A stretch of 64,000 nucleotides of DNA from Domibacillus sp. DTU_2020_1001157_1_SI_ALB_TIR_016 (GCF_032341995.1 NZ_CP135438.1:1550001-1614000), one strand, 5' to 3'. Positions 28,851-38,031 are shown, counted from the stretch's first letter. Program-made: numbers and translations. Notes: generated by a model from the letters alone, not told the origin.

Positions 28851-29279
28851 TTATTTGTTTTTTCTAGATAAAAGTAAGTCAATCCAGCCCTTTTTAACCT
28901 TTAACTCACCTCCTTTAGAGATAATGTGGTAGCTATTTAAAGCATCCTCGATGGCTGATCGAGTCAGCTTGTTTACGGAATGGAAATCCCCTTCATTTAA
29001 ATGCAAGAGGTTTTTTCCTTCAAATCCTTTTAATGTTTTGACTCTGGAAAGTACCGTTACTCCTTGCATTTTGGCCGCTTTTAGAATGTTGTTTCGCCGG
29101 TCAATGGCGAACATTACAACAGTTCCTGCTTTAAAAAGCCCTGTTTTTTTGCCAATGGCTACTCTGCCAAGCTGCCGCATTTCTGCATATTTCCTATTGA
29201 AATGCCTGATCTGCATAAAGCCGAAAAAGCTTTGCATAAGCCAGGACAAACCAATCAATACAATCACATACCATAACAT
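28851..29279 (-). CDS. Glucitol operon activator GutM
   Basis: A 142-residue GutM/SrlM-type protein: one N-terminal membrane helix (about 2-17), then a basic cytoplasmic domain with [18 protein letters not shown] and a late [11 protein letters not shown]. In enterobacteria GutM helps activate the glucitol operon; the mechanism is poorly defined. It lies between the SorC regulator and the PTS genes, AGGAGGG upstream. Confidence 0.85.
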   Translation of the reverse strand: MLWYVIVLIGLSWLMQSFFGFMQIRHFNRKYAEMRQLGRVAIGKKTGLFKAGTVVMFAIDRRNNILKAAKMQGVTVLSRVKTLKGFEGKNLLHLNEGDFHSVNKLTRSAIEDALNSYHIISKGGELKVKKGWIDLLLSRKNK

Positions 29280-29351
29280 AGTGGACCCTCCTTTCTTGAT
29301 AGCAGAATACTTCTGCTGAAGCTCTTTTTCTACCGTATTGTTAAAGCAGAA

Positions 29352-30314
29352 TTACTTTTCCTGCTCTATTAGACGAAGCATTTCCTCAGCTGTTTCTTCA
29401 GTGGTGACAAGTGTATTAATAAATCCCCCTCTTAATCCCCCAATAATAGAGGGCGCTTTTTCAATCGATTCTGCTACACCTATAGAATACGGAATACCCC
29501 GAAGCTTTTCGATTTCAATTGCGATGGTCCGCTCTGATAAATCAGATCGAATAAGCGTTCCTTTAATATCATAAAATCGGGAACAAATATCTCCAATGGC
29601 ACCTTGACGATTCAACTCCTCAATCTCCTGATCACCGCAAAAGCCAGCCCATACTAGGTTAGAGGATTGATTTGGATTTCCTATCCCTACGACAGCAATG
29701 GTAAGGTTATCCCACAATTCTGTTATTTTACTGAAGTAGTTCGATTGAACAATATCGTCTTTTGTTTCTTTTCTTTCTACTACTGCTGCTGCGTCGATAA
29801 AGTAAGCTGTTCCATCAAAATCTTCTGCAATATTGTACACAATCGTATTCACATGATATTTCGTATCCATAGGTCCGGGACCGCCGACCAGCGGAACAAA
29901 ATGGGCATCTTTTTTATCAACATGATGAAATTCACCGATCATGCTGGACATGGTGGTTCCCCAGGCAAAGCCGACTACGTCATCGTCCTTAATAATTCTC
30001 TTGAGAAGATCAGCACCAGCCGTTGCGACCGCTTTCTTTTTATCTGCTGCTGTTTGATCTTTTTTTACAGGCAGAATTATAACTTCCCGCAAGTTAAATA
30101 TTTTGGCAATGCGCTGCTCTAAATCAAAGGTTTCATCAATATCGGTTTTGATTGTGATATTTACAATTCCTTCTTCCCTGGCTTTTTTAAGCCAGCGGCT
30201 GATTGATGTGCGGTAAATCCCCAGTTCTTTTGATATGGCACTTTGTGTCATATCTTCTTCGTAATACATTTGAGCAATTCTCACCATCAGCTTTTTTTCT
30301 TCTCTGCTATCCAT
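29352..30314 (-). CDS. SorC/DeoR-family sugar-binding transcriptional regulator
   Basis: A 320-residue regulator. An N-terminal helix-turn-helix (M-T-Q-S-A-I-S-K-E-L-G-I-Y-R-T-S-I-S-R-W-L-K-K-A) is followed by a sugar-phosphate-isomerase-like effector domain (G-F-A-W-G-T-T-M, F-V-P-L-V-G-G-P-G-P-M, V-G-I-G-N-P). It is the first gene of the sorbitol operon and likely senses sorbitol 6-phosphate or fructose phosphate. The start at 30314 follows GGGAAAG; a frame to 30380 would begin within the operator region. TTTGTGC repeats upstream are the likely operator. Confidence 0.9.
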   Translation of the reverse strand: MDSREEKKLMVRIAQMYYEEDMTQSAISKELGIYRTSISRWLKKAREEGIVNITIKTDIDETFDLEQRIAKIFNLREVIILPVKKDQTAADKKKAVATAGADLLKRIIKDDDVVGFAWGTTMSSMIGEFHHVDKKDAHFVPLVGGPGPMDTKYHVNTIVYNIAEDFDGTAYFIDAAAVVERKETKDDIVQSNYFSKITELWDNLTIAVVGIGNPNQSSNLVWAGFCGDQEIEELNRQGAIGDICSRFYDIKGTLIRSDLSERTIAIEIEKLRGIPYSIGVAESIEKAPSIIGGLRGGFINTLVTTEETAEEMLRLIEQEK

Positions 30315-30344
30315 CTTCTTTCCCTGCCTTTGACGGTATGAATT

Positions 30345-30477
30345 TGCACATATGTGCATTGTTTTTTTAAAATCAATCATTTGTGCTTTCTTTGAGTTGA
30401 GTATACGCTTTCAAAAATACACTGTCAACAATATTTTAACTTTTGTGCTCATTTTTATTTTTTTGTGTCATTTGTGC
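30345..30477. promoter_or_regulatory. Candidate SorC operator: palindrome plus three TTTGTGC half sites
   Basis: TGCACATATGTGCA (30345-30358) is a perfect 14-base palindrome. Its half GTGC recurs as ATTTGTGC (30379), TTTTGTGC (30441) and ATTTGTGC (30470), all in one orientation, as expected for a multi-site SorC regulator. Confidence 0.6.
30400..30413. promoter_or_regulatory. cre site of the sorbitol operon
   Basis: On the minus strand TGAAAGCGTATACT fits the CcpA consensus TGWAANCGNTNWCA with two deviations; it lies between operator repeats. Confidence 0.5.
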
Positions 30478-30547
30478 AATATAAGTTTTCCCATTGCTTT
30501 TTTTGTTTAACCCTCCTTTAACATCCTACTCTGCTTTTAACTGCCAT

Positions 30548-30577
30548 AAAAAAATCGGGCTCTTAAAAGAACCCGAT
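30548..30577 (-). terminator. Minus-strand terminator upstream of the sorbitol operon
   Basis: ATCGGG and CCCGAT arms (extended by TCTT/AAGA) with a T run on the minus strand. It ends something transcribed leftward from 30.6-30.8 kb. Confidence 0.75.
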
Positions 30578-30632
30578 CCTGCCTGCTAACAAACACCTTC
30601 CCTTCCACTCCTCAATCTTTTCTTTACCGTGT

Positions 30633-30800
30633 TCAAGGTTCGCCAAGCATAACCTGCATTCCACTGAAATAGCCTTCTTCGGCTTTACCTTCTGGTCCAT
30701 GGATTACAAGACACTTAATATCAATGAGGATCCATACATGCCTTTTACTCGGCAACTGAAGGTCTTTCAGCATAGATGACCTTCCACCTTCTTTATCCAT
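30633..30800 (-). CDS. Possible small protein or gene remnant
   Basis: A 55-residue frame starting ATG, containing W-I-L-I-D-I-K-C-L-V-I-H-G-P-E-G-K-A-E-E-G-Y. It is the only coding-like stretch ahead of the minus-strand terminator at 30548. No good ribosome-binding site is present, so it may be the tail of a decayed gene. Function unknown. Confidence 0.3.
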   Translation of the reverse strand: MDKEGGRSSMLKDLQLPSKRHVWILIDIKCLVIHGPEGKAEEGYFSGMQVMLGEP

Positions 30801-31088
30801 TAACCAATTGCTTTTGATTAACTAAAGAGCTGAGCGGCTACATAACAGGTAGAAAGGTCACAATGAAAAGCAGGAATTCTGAACATTCGGCCGTCTTTTT
30901 AAGATGAGGAAAAATAATCTTTGTGTTTTTCCAAAATACATTTATAATTAGGGTTACAAACTCATAATTCCAATTCGTTAACTTGGATTTGGATGTGAGA
31001 TTCAATAGAAACGCATTGGTTACATTGATCTGAAAAAACTGAATGTTCTTGTTTAAACTAACTTCGTCGCAAGAGAAAGGAAAAAAAT

Positions 31089-32168
31089 ATGTTATTAACG
31101 TACACAGCTATTGGAATTGCCCTATTTTTTGCTATGAACATTGGTGCCAGCGGAACAGCTGCTTCCATGGGTGCGGCCTATGGCGCCAGCGCGATAAAAA
31201 AACGGGCCGCTTTAATTTTAGTTTCCATTGCCGCTTTTTTAGGTGCCGTTTTGGGCGGCGGTGAAGTAGTAAAAACGATTGGAAAAGGAATCATCCCTTC
31301 TGATCTGTTAACGGTTAAAATCGTTATTATTATTCTTTTGGGCGCAACTCTTACTTTATTTATCTCCAATCTTCTAGGAATTCCGCTGTCGACTAGTGAG
31401 GTAACGGTTGGAGCGGTAGTAGGCGTCGGTCTTGCTTACCACCGGTTATTTACGGATCAGCTTTTGGTGATTTTATTGTTTTGGGTGATCGTTCCTATTG
31501 CGTCTTTCATTATTACTTTTGTTGCTGGAAAATTGATTTCCCGGGCGGAAAAACGCTGGCCTCAATTAAAAGGGCAGGGGAAATGGGCAAAAGGGCTTTC
31601 TATTTTATTAATACTTGGCGGCTGCTGGGAAGCATTTTCTGCCGGAATGAACAACGTGGCCAATGCAGTCGGCCCTCTTATTGGCGCAGGGATTATGTCC
31701 ACCAATAGCGGCCTCTGGCTCGGCGCTTTATTTGTTTCAATTGGGGCCCTGGTGATGGGCAGCAGGGTGCTGGAAACCAATGCAAAGAAAATTACCAAAC
31801 TGTCTCTGTTGGAAGGTAGCGCCATTTCATTTACAGGCGGTACGCTTGTGGTAGTGGCCTCTGTATTTGGACTGCCTATCCCTCTTACGCAAGTGACTAC
31901 TTGTGGAATTCTTGGAGTGGGGGCGGCTCAAGGAGGATTTGGCATTTTTCAAAAAGGGATTATTAAACGAATTCTATTGATATGGATTATCTCTCCCCTG
32001 TTTTCTATTGTTGTTTCGTATTTCCTCATCAATCTGCTTGTAGATATGGATATTTACAATTTGATCGTGATGTTAAGTGTCTTTATTGCTACGGTTGGTT
32101 CCATTAAATTAGCGCAGCATGTGCGAGAGGAACAACGCTCTATTTATAACGAGGGTGAAGGAATTTAA
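31089..32168 (+). CDS. PiT-superfamily permease (sulfate CysP-like or phosphate)
   Basis: A 359-residue membrane protein with about ten helices and the two PiT repeats: N-I-G-A-S-G-T-A-A-S-M-G near the N-terminus and S-A-G-M-N-N-V-A-N-A-V-G-P mid-protein. In phosphate carriers these read G-x-N-D-x-A-N-A; the Asp-to-Ser/Asn changes seen here, and the length, are closer to B. subtilis CysP, a sulfate permease of the same fold. No S-box or sulfate-assimilation gene is adjacent, so sulfate remains an inference. AGGAAA precedes the ATG. Single-gene unit with its own terminator. Confidence 0.83.
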   Translation: MLLTYTAIGIALFFAMNIGASGTAASMGAAYGASAIKKRAALILVSIAAFLGAVLGGGEVVKTIGKGIIPSDLLTVKIVIIILLGATLTLFISNLLGIPLSTSEVTVGAVVGVGLAYHRLFTDQLLVILLFWVIVPIASFIITFVAGKLISRAEKRWPQLKGQGKWAKGLSILLILGGCWEAFSAGMNNVANAVGPLIGAGIMSTNSGLWLGALFVSIGALVMGSRVLETNAKKITKLSLLEGSAISFTGGTLVVVASVFGLPIPLTQVTTCGILGVGAAQGGFGIFQKGIIKRILLIWIISPLFSIVVSYFLINLLVDMDIYNLIVMLSVFIATVGSIKLAQHVREEQRSIYNEGEGI

Positions 32169-32178
32169 GGTTTTCTCA

Positions 32179-32215
32179 GGTTAGCCAGCTTATCACGAGC
32201 TGACTAACCTTTTTT
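32179..32215 (+). terminator. Terminator of the PiT-type permease gene
   Basis: GGTTAGcCAGCT pairs with AGCTGaCTAACC, then TTTTTT. Confidence 0.9.
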
Positions 32216-32315
32216 AGTATCCTCTTCCTTCTTTGGCTGCATGTAAATAATCCAGCTGTATATCCAATACTTCCTTCTTTTAAAAATGATCTATAATCCT
32301 TATTTATACTTTCGA

Positions 32316-33116
32316 TCAACTTGCGCCTAGACCGCTTTGCTTTTTCATCGCTTCTTCCCGGAACTTCTTCTGCTCTTCAGGCGACAGCGCTTTATGCTGT
32401 TTTAAAAAGGCCTCATACGCTGGGATCACTTCTTTTACCGGTCCAAAGTCTTTTATTTCTCCATACTCCAGCCAGAGGGCTTTATCGCAAAACTCTTTAA
32501 TCTGCCCCATTGAGTGGCTGACAAAGAACATTGTTTTTCCTTTTTCTTTAAACTCAAACATTTTATTTTTTGATTTCTGTCCAAATACCTGGTCTCCTAC
32601 TGAAAGAGCTTCATCCACGATGAGAATATCCGGGTTTACCGTGACAGAAATCGCAAATCCAAGACGGGATCTCATCCCGCTCGAGTATTTTTTAACAGGC
32701 TGATCAATAAACTTGCCGATATCAGTAAACTCAATGATTTCTGCTTCCATCTCCCGTATTTCTTTTTTCTTGAAACCGAGCATTAAACATTTTAGTTCAA
32801 TATTTTCGCGGCCCGTTAATTGATTGTTCAACCCCGATGAGATGGCGATGATCGAAGCCTGTCCCACTGTTGTAACCGTACCGGATGTAGGCGGTATCAC
32901 ACCGCCTAATATATTTGAAAGAGTAGACTTTCCTGAACCATTTACACCGACCAGCCCAATAACATCTCCTTGCTTCGCCGTAAATGAAATGTTTTGCAAA
33001 GCATAAAAATCTTCCCCGTAGCCCCCCGGCAGGATCACATCCAAAATCTTTTCTTTCGGGGACTTGTGCATTTTATATTTTTTGTAAACGTTTTGAACGA
33101 CAACGGTTTCTTTCAT
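32316..33116 (-). CDS. tagH: Teichoic acid export ABC transporter, ATPase subunit
   Basis: A 266-residue ATPase that powers flipping of lipid-linked wall teichoic acid. Walker A G-V-N-G-S-G-K-S-T, signature Y-S-S-G-M-R-S-R-L-G, Walker B I-L-I-V-D-E-A-L and the H-loop S-H-S are all present. An N-terminal K-K-Y-K-M-H-K-S-P-K-E-K element marks the polysaccharide/teichoate exporter group. Shorter than B. subtilis TagH, lacking its long extracytoplasmic C-terminal domain. GGAGG lies 7 bases ahead of 33116. It follows tagG by 13 bases. Confidence 0.93.
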   Translation of the reverse strand: MKETVVVQNVYKKYKMHKSPKEKILDVILPGGYGEDFYALQNISFTAKQGDVIGLVGVNGSGKSTLSNILGGVIPPTSGTVTTVGQASIIAISSGLNNQLTGRENIELKCLMLGFKKKEIREMEAEIIEFTDIGKFIDQPVKKYSSGMRSRLGFAISVTVNPDILIVDEALSVGDQVFGQKSKNKMFEFKEKGKTMFFVSHSMGQIKEFCDKALWLEYGEIKDFGPVKEVIPAYEAFLKQHKALSPEEQKKFREEAMKKQSGLGAS

Positions 33117-33129
33117 CACTGCCTCCAGC

Positions 33130-33963
33130 TTACAAGAAATCAACAAAGCGATTTCTGAATTTCAAATGTAAAGCAGACCCAATCAAAAGCATCACTAATA
33201 TTAAAGACCAAAAATAAAGCGTGTAAGGCGCATATTCCGTCATATACCATGTCGTCCCCAACAGAGATGCCCTATACCCTTCCACCAGATAATAAAGAGG
33301 ATTCAGCTTTAATAAAAACGTTATGTCCACTCCTTTCAGCACAAGCTGGTCGGTATGCCAAATAAGCGGCGTAATGTACAATACCATTCTTAAAATAGAC
33401 TGAACAATCTGCTGTACATCACGAATGATCGTCGAAAGTGTTGATGTAATAAGTGCAAGAGCTAACAAAAAAATTAAGGTGGCAAGCATAAAGTAAGGCA
33501 GCTGTATATAATAAACAGACAGCTTAAAATCCGTAAACTGTAATACAATGATGACAATGGCTACTAGCATTAAATGAGTATAAAAATTCGCCATAATGAC
33601 AAAGGAAGGAATAGCACTCATCGGAAAACTCATTTTCGAGATCAGCTGCAGCCTTGAATAAATCGATTTCGAGGACTTTGAGATAGCCGGATTCACAAAA
33701 AACCACACAATCATTCCTGTTACCATCCAAATAAAAAAAGGTACGTGAATACCATTTTCCATGGTTATCTGCTGGCCTCCCCGTACCCCAACGCCAAATA
33801 CCAGCCAGTAAATGGCCAGTTGAATCACTGGATTTAAGATTTCCCAGAGCCTGCCCAAATAATTATTGGTATGAGCGCTTTTCAGTTCAAAAGCGGAAAG
33901 TCTCAGAATAAGATAAAAAGAATGAATTTGCTCCCTTACAATGGTAATCAGTGACTTTATCAT
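33130..33963 (-). CDS. tagG: Teichoic acid export ABC transporter, permease subunit
   Basis: A 277-residue ABC-2-type permease with six membrane helices. The segment L-K-S-A-H-T-N-N-Y-L-G-R-L-W-E-I-L-N-P at about residues 22-40 and the Gly-rich loop between helices 1 and 2 are typical of TagG. GGAAGGA precedes the ATG at 33963. With TagH it exports the finished teichoic acid chain for attachment to peptidoglycan. Confidence 0.93.
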   Translation of the reverse strand: MIKSLITIVREQIHSFYLILRLSAFELKSAHTNNYLGRLWEILNPVIQLAIYWLVFGVGVRGGQQITMENGIHVPFFIWMVTGMIVWFFVNPAISKSSKSIYSRLQLISKMSFPMSAIPSFVIMANFYTHLMLVAIVIIVLQFTDFKLSVYYIQLPYFMLATLIFLLALALITSTLSTIIRDVQQIVQSILRMVLYITPLIWHTDQLVLKGVDITFLLKLNPLYYLVEGYRASLLGTTWYMTEYAPYTLYFWSLILVMLLIGSALHLKFRNRFVDFL

Positions 33964-34078
33964 AAAAGGTGATCCTTCCCTTAAACGCATAATAACTTTG
34001 TTACCATCATTGCCTAAAAACCCATATTATAAAAATAATCACGCAAGGCTATAACGCTTCTTTTAACAGAAGGCAGCC

Positions 34079-35272
34079 CTAACGCGTTGTTTTCTTTTGG
34101 GACAAGCTTTTTTCAGGAAATAAGTATCGTACGACGTTACGGCTGGATTGTCCTTTGGAATATGCATTCCATTTTTCCGCGTAGCTGCGAATCGCTTCGA
34201 GATCAAAATGATTCGCTTGAATGCAGTGAACAATAGAATCCGTATCCCTCACCATAGGCCCCGGAAGGTCTCTTTCAAACCCTTCTGGCACTCCTCTGGT
34301 CTGCTTATACTCTTCTAAATCATATGTAAAAAAAATTATGGGCTTTTGCAGAAGTGAAAATTCGACGGGGATTGATGAATAATCGGTAATTAAATAATCC
34401 GCCACAGCAAGCAGCTCATTAATTTCATATTGATCCGAAGAAACATCTACTACAAAGTCCGGATATTTCTCTCCAAAAGTGGTGGTTTGCTGAATGGCCG
34501 GATGCAGCCGTAGAAACAATAGATAGTCTCCTCCGAGCTGTTCAGCCATTTTTCCAATATCCAGCTCAAGCTTAAAATGCGCTAATGCTTGATCCCGGTA
34601 TGTAGGAACGTACAAAATCACTTGTTTGTGCTCAATGGCTGGATATTGGCCAGCTATTTTATGCTTCGCTTTTTGGAGCGCTTTTTTGTCAAAAAAGAAA
34701 TCGGTCCGCGGGACACCCGACGGTAAAATCTGTTTCTTTTGAAGGTGAAAGGATTTGATAAAAATATCAGCCATCTGATCTGAACCAGTCACTACTTTAT
34801 GAAATTGGCTGTACACCTTTAAGAAACGTTTTTTGGCTCTCTCGCTTCTTTGTTTGACCGATCCATCCTGGAGTCCAAACTTCTTTAATGCACCTGAGGC
34901 GTGCCATAATTGTATGCATTCTACACTCTTTTTAAAGTGAACGGCAGCTAGAAACCCATAATAATTATCCACCAGAACACGACGAGATGTAGCTAAATGG
35001 TATATAGAGCGGAGCACATAAAATGGATTGGTTTCAAACACAACCAAATCAATGTCAGGACAGTCTTTGAAGAGATGAAGCTTGTTTCTTTTACAAAGAA
35101 CAGCCACTCTCACAGAAATATGCTGATGCCGTATTTCATCGAGTACATACCGGCTGTTATCGCCAAAGCTGACAACAAAGGTTATTTTGTTTTGAAGCGG
35201 CAGAAAAGAAAAAAAGAAAAACATCCACTTAAAAGAAAATAGAAAAAGAAAAATGGCTAGCTCCCTAACCAT
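34079..35272 (-). CDS. tagB: CDP-glycerol glycerophosphotransferase (TagB-like)
   Basis: A 397-residue peripheral membrane enzyme of the TagB/TagF family. A hydrophobic, basic N-terminus of 30 residues may anchor it. Catalytic motifs: I-Q-L-W-H-A-S-G (first His), G-V-P-R-T-D, Y-V-P-T-Y-R-D, R-L-H-P, and I-T-D-Y-S-S-I near the end. Its length and lack of an N-terminal extension suit TagB, which adds the first glycerol phosphate to the disaccharide-lipid primer. It starts inside tagD (8-base overlap) without a strong ribosome-binding site, so translation is probably coupled. Confidence 0.85.
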   Translation of the reverse strand: MVRELAIFLFLFSFKWMFFFFSFLPLQNKITFVVSFGDNSRYVLDEIRHQHISVRVAVLCKRNKLHLFKDCPDIDLVVFETNPFYVLRSIYHLATSRRVLVDNYYGFLAAVHFKKSVECIQLWHASGALKKFGLQDGSVKQRSERAKKRFLKVYSQFHKVVTGSDQMADIFIKSFHLQKKQILPSGVPRTDFFFDKKALQKAKHKIAGQYPAIEHKQVILYVPTYRDQALAHFKLELDIGKMAEQLGGDYLLFLRLHPAIQQTTTFGEKYPDFVVDVSSDQYEINELLAVADYLITDYSSIPVEFSLLQKPIIFFTYDLEEYKQTRGVPEGFERDLPGPMVRDTDSIVHCIQANHFDLEAIRSYAEKWNAYSKGQSSRNVVRYLFPEKSLSQKKTTR

Positions 35273-35663
35273 TTTGAATTGCCTTTAAATCTTTTTTGAT
35301 TTGAGATGTAGAAACCCCGATGGTTCTCGGCAGGTACACGACTTCACAGTATTCTTTAAGAAAATCAAAATGTCCCTTCCAGTCGTCTCCCATCACAAAC
35401 AGATCAACCTCATGTTTTATGACATCTTCAATTTTCTGATCCCAGCTTTTTTCCGGTATTGCTTCGTCAACAAAGCGGATCGATTCCACTATCATTTTTC
35501 TATTTTCAAAGCTGTGATATGCTTTTTTATTTTTTCCTTCGTTAAATTCATCTGTAGAAAGGCCGACAATTAAATAGTCACCTAATGCTTTCGCCCGTTT
35601 CAGTAAATTAATGTGCCCGAAATGCAGCAAATCAAAAGTACCGTACGTTAACACCTTTTTCAT
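35265..35663 (-). CDS. tagD: Glycerol-3-phosphate cytidylyltransferase
   Basis: A 132-residue nucleotidyltransferase that makes CDP-glycerol from glycerol 3-phosphate and CTP. The H-x-G-H motif (D-L-L-H-F-G-H-I-N-L-L) and the R-T-I-G-V-S-T-S signature are intact, and the length equals B. subtilis TagD. GGAGGG lies 9 bases before 35663. It is the first gene of the tagD-tagB unit and lies divergent from tagF. Confidence 0.96.
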   Translation of the reverse strand: MKKVLTYGTFDLLHFGHINLLKRAKALGDYLIVGLSTDEFNEGKNKKAYHSFENRKMIVESIRFVDEAIPEKSWDQKIEDVIKHEVDLFVMGDDWKGHFDFLKEYCEVVYLPRTIGVSTSQIKKDLKAIQNG

Positions 35664-35757
35664 GTGCTGGCCCTCCTTCATGATGTAAAAAAACGTTTTT
35701 CTAACCCTTATTGTGGGAAGAAGAATTGGTTTTTATTCGGAGAAAGAGAAAAAAATG

Positions 35758-35772
35758 GCTTAACGGTTAAGC
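35758..35772. repeat. Perfect palindrome between divergent tag genes
   Basis: GCTTAACGGTTAAGC is a 7-base dyad around one central base, halfway between tagD and tagF; a possible operator or a short hairpin. Confidence 0.4.
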
Positions 35773-35905
35773 TTATAAAAATAAAACACAGAAGTGATTA
35801 CATATCCAGCCGACAAACCAATCACTTTAAGCAGAAAGCGTATATATTTATTCATTTTGTACATAATAAAGGGCAGAAATTTTAACCATAGGGAGGAAAA
35901 AGATT

Positions 35906-37999
35906 CTGATAAGAAAAAAGCGATTACCTACCCGTTGTTCTTTAACTTCGATTTACTTTCGCGAACACTGCTTATACATGCAGATTGGGGTTCCCGGCTT
36001 TGATTCAACAGAACTAGACTCCTTGACCCTGCTGTTCGTTGAGCGGTACACAACCAAAAAGAAAGAGTATGCTCTAACAGCTGCTCATGAAAGAGAAAAT
36101 GTGCTTCAAGCATGTTTATCGGAAGCGGACCTCGAGCAGCTTTTATCTGAAGGAAAAGACTGGGACGTTTATATTGCCCACCGTTCCGATGACAGAATAC
36201 GCCTGTGCAGTAATGGCCTGGAATTAGAGCTGCTTTTTTTTCTGAAAAACGGCCAAATGCTGATGCCTTTTACAACCAATCAAGGAAATGTTTCGTTTAA
36301 ATCAAAACAGCCTGAGCTGATTGAAAAAGCAGAACGAATTGATTTTATGGGCAAGCACCATATCGCCTTAAAAGGCTATACCGTTTACCCTTTATGGCTC
36401 AAACGGCCTGACAAGCTGACAGGAACATTAATACTGTCAGCGAATGAGGATGAGTATGCTATTAAAGTGCCTTTAAACATAAGTTACCGTCGTTTCTCAT
36501 CAAATGGAGAAGACTATCTGCCTTTAGTTGTTTATGAAGCAGCCGTCCCGATTGAAGCGCTTCTTGCAAAACATAGTGAAGCGGTCATACTAAAAGCTCG
36601 AATTGAATTTTCCTATGCTGAGGGCAACAGGAACATCAAAATGGAGACAACTCCTATCAAGCTTAAAACTCTCCGTTTTACCAAAAAAGTGCTCGTTAAA
36701 AATGTAAATGGTCAAAAGAAAGAAATTTCGATCACGAGAACGAAAAAAAGCGGACAATTAACCATTCAGATCCTTGACTTTGATGTGAAGAAAAATGTAA
36801 AAGCGAAAATGAAGGAAAGGGTCGTCTTTATAAAAAGACATACTCTCGTCAAACAGCTCTATAAAAATGCTTTTTATTGGATTGGCAAACTTCCGGTCAA
36901 TAAAAATGTCGTTGTATTTGAAAGCTTTCTAGGGAAACAATTCAGCGATAATCCCCGTGCTATTTATGAATATTTGCAGCAGCACAATTTCCCTTATAAA
37001 TTGTATTGGAGTGCGGACAGGAAGCACCTTCATCATTTTCAAGATAAGAATGTACGCTGCATCCGCCGCTTTTCTCTTAAATGGCTTTTGATCATGCCGC
37101 GGGCCCGCTTTTGGGTGACTAACAGCCGGATGCCTGGATGGCTTCCCAAACCAAAACAAACACTTTATCTTCAAACATGGCACGGCACTCCGTTAAAACG
37201 GCTGGCGGCAGATATGGATGAAGTATATATACCCGGCACGACGGCTGAAAATTACAAAAAAAATTTCATTCAAGAAGCAAAAAACTGGGATTATTTAATT
37301 TCTCCTAATGCCTATTCAACCCAAATTTTTCGAAGAGCGTTTCAATTCGATAAAGAAATATTGGAAACAGGCTATCCGCGAAACGATTTTATTTGCAATC
37401 ATGAGAAGGAGGAAACGGTTGAAAAGCTGTCAGCCGCTTATGGGATTCCCCGGCATAAAAAAGTGATTTTATATGCGCCAACCTGGCGGGATAACCAATT
37501 TTATGCGAAAGGCCGCTATCGTTTTGATCTCCAGCTGAATCTTGATTTAATGAAAGAGCAGCTGGGTGAAGAGTTTGTAATTCTTACCCGCCTGCACTAT
37601 CTGGTGTCTGAAAATCTGGATTTAACGCCTTATAAAGATTTCGCTTATGATGTCTCCCATCATGAAGATATCCGTGAATTATACGTGATGGCCGATATTT
37701 TACTGACCGATTATTCATCTGTGTTTTTCGATTACGGCAACTTAAAGCGGCCAATGCTTTTCTACGTATACGATATTGACCAGTACAGGGATCATCTTCG
37801 CGGTTTTTACTTTGATTTTGAGCAGGAAGCACCGGGCCCACTGGTAAAAACAACGGAAGAAGTGATTCAAGCAATCCGAAAAATCAAAGAAAACGGATTT
37901 CAGCCATCCACAAAGCTTGATTCCTTTTATGAAAAGTTTTGTTACTTAGAAGAAGGAAATTCCACCCGCAAAGTCGTGGAACAAATCTTTTTACGCTAA
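35906..37999 (+). CDS. tagF: CDP-glycerol:poly(glycerophosphate) glycerophosphotransferase
   Basis: About 697 residues. The C-terminal half (from about 310) is the polymerase fold with L-Q-T-W-H-G-T-P-L-K, G-Y-P-R-N-D, Y-A-P-T-W-R-D, R-L-H-Y and L-T-D-Y-S-S-V-F-F-D-Y. The N-terminal 300 residues are a beta-rich accessory domain found in TagF. It polymerises the glycerol-phosphate chain of wall teichoic acid at the inner membrane face. The frame is open and coding-like upstream of the first ATG (35978), back to GGGAGG at 35891; CTG at 35906 (9 bases after it) or ATT at 35903 are the only candidate initiators there. The N-terminus is therefore uncertain by 24 residues. Confidence 0.9.
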   Translation: MIRKKRLPTRCSLTSIYFREHCLYMQIGVPGFDSTELDSLTLLFVERYTTKKKEYALTAAHERENVLQACLSEADLEQLLSEGKDWDVYIAHRSDDRIRLCSNGLELELLFFLKNGQMLMPFTTNQGNVSFKSKQPELIEKAERIDFMGKHHIALKGYTVYPLWLKRPDKLTGTLILSANEDEYAIKVPLNISYRRFSSNGEDYLPLVVYEAAVPIEALLAKHSEAVILKARIEFSYAEGNRNIKMETTPIKLKTLRFTKKVLVKNVNGQKKEISITRTKKSGQLTIQILDFDVKKNVKAKMKERVVFIKRHTLVKQLYKNAFYWIGKLPVNKNVVVFESFLGKQFSDNPRAIYEYLQQHNFPYKLYWSADRKHLHHFQDKNVRCIRRFSLKWLLIMPRARFWVTNSRMPGWLPKPKQTLYLQTWHGTPLKRLAADMDEVYIPGTTAENYKKNFIQEAKNWDYLISPNAYSTQIFRRAFQFDKEILETGYPRNDFICNHEKEETVEKLSAAYGIPRHKKVILYAPTWRDNQFYAKGRYRFDLQLNLDLMKEQLGEEFVILTRLHYLVSENLDLTPYKDFAYDVSHHEDIRELYVMADILLTDYSSVFFDYGNLKRPMLFYVYDIDQYRDHLRGFYFDFEQEAPGPLVKTTEEVIQAIRKIKENGFQPSTKLDSFYEKFCYLEEGNSTRKVVEQIFLR

Positions 38000-38031
38000 A
38001 AAAGAACCGGCTATTCGAGACCGGTTCTTTT
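37999..38031. terminator. Terminator of tagF
   Basis: AAAGAACCGG and CCGGTTCTTT close a 10-base loop, T/A runs on both sides. The same arms recur at 38470-38501. Confidence 0.88.
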
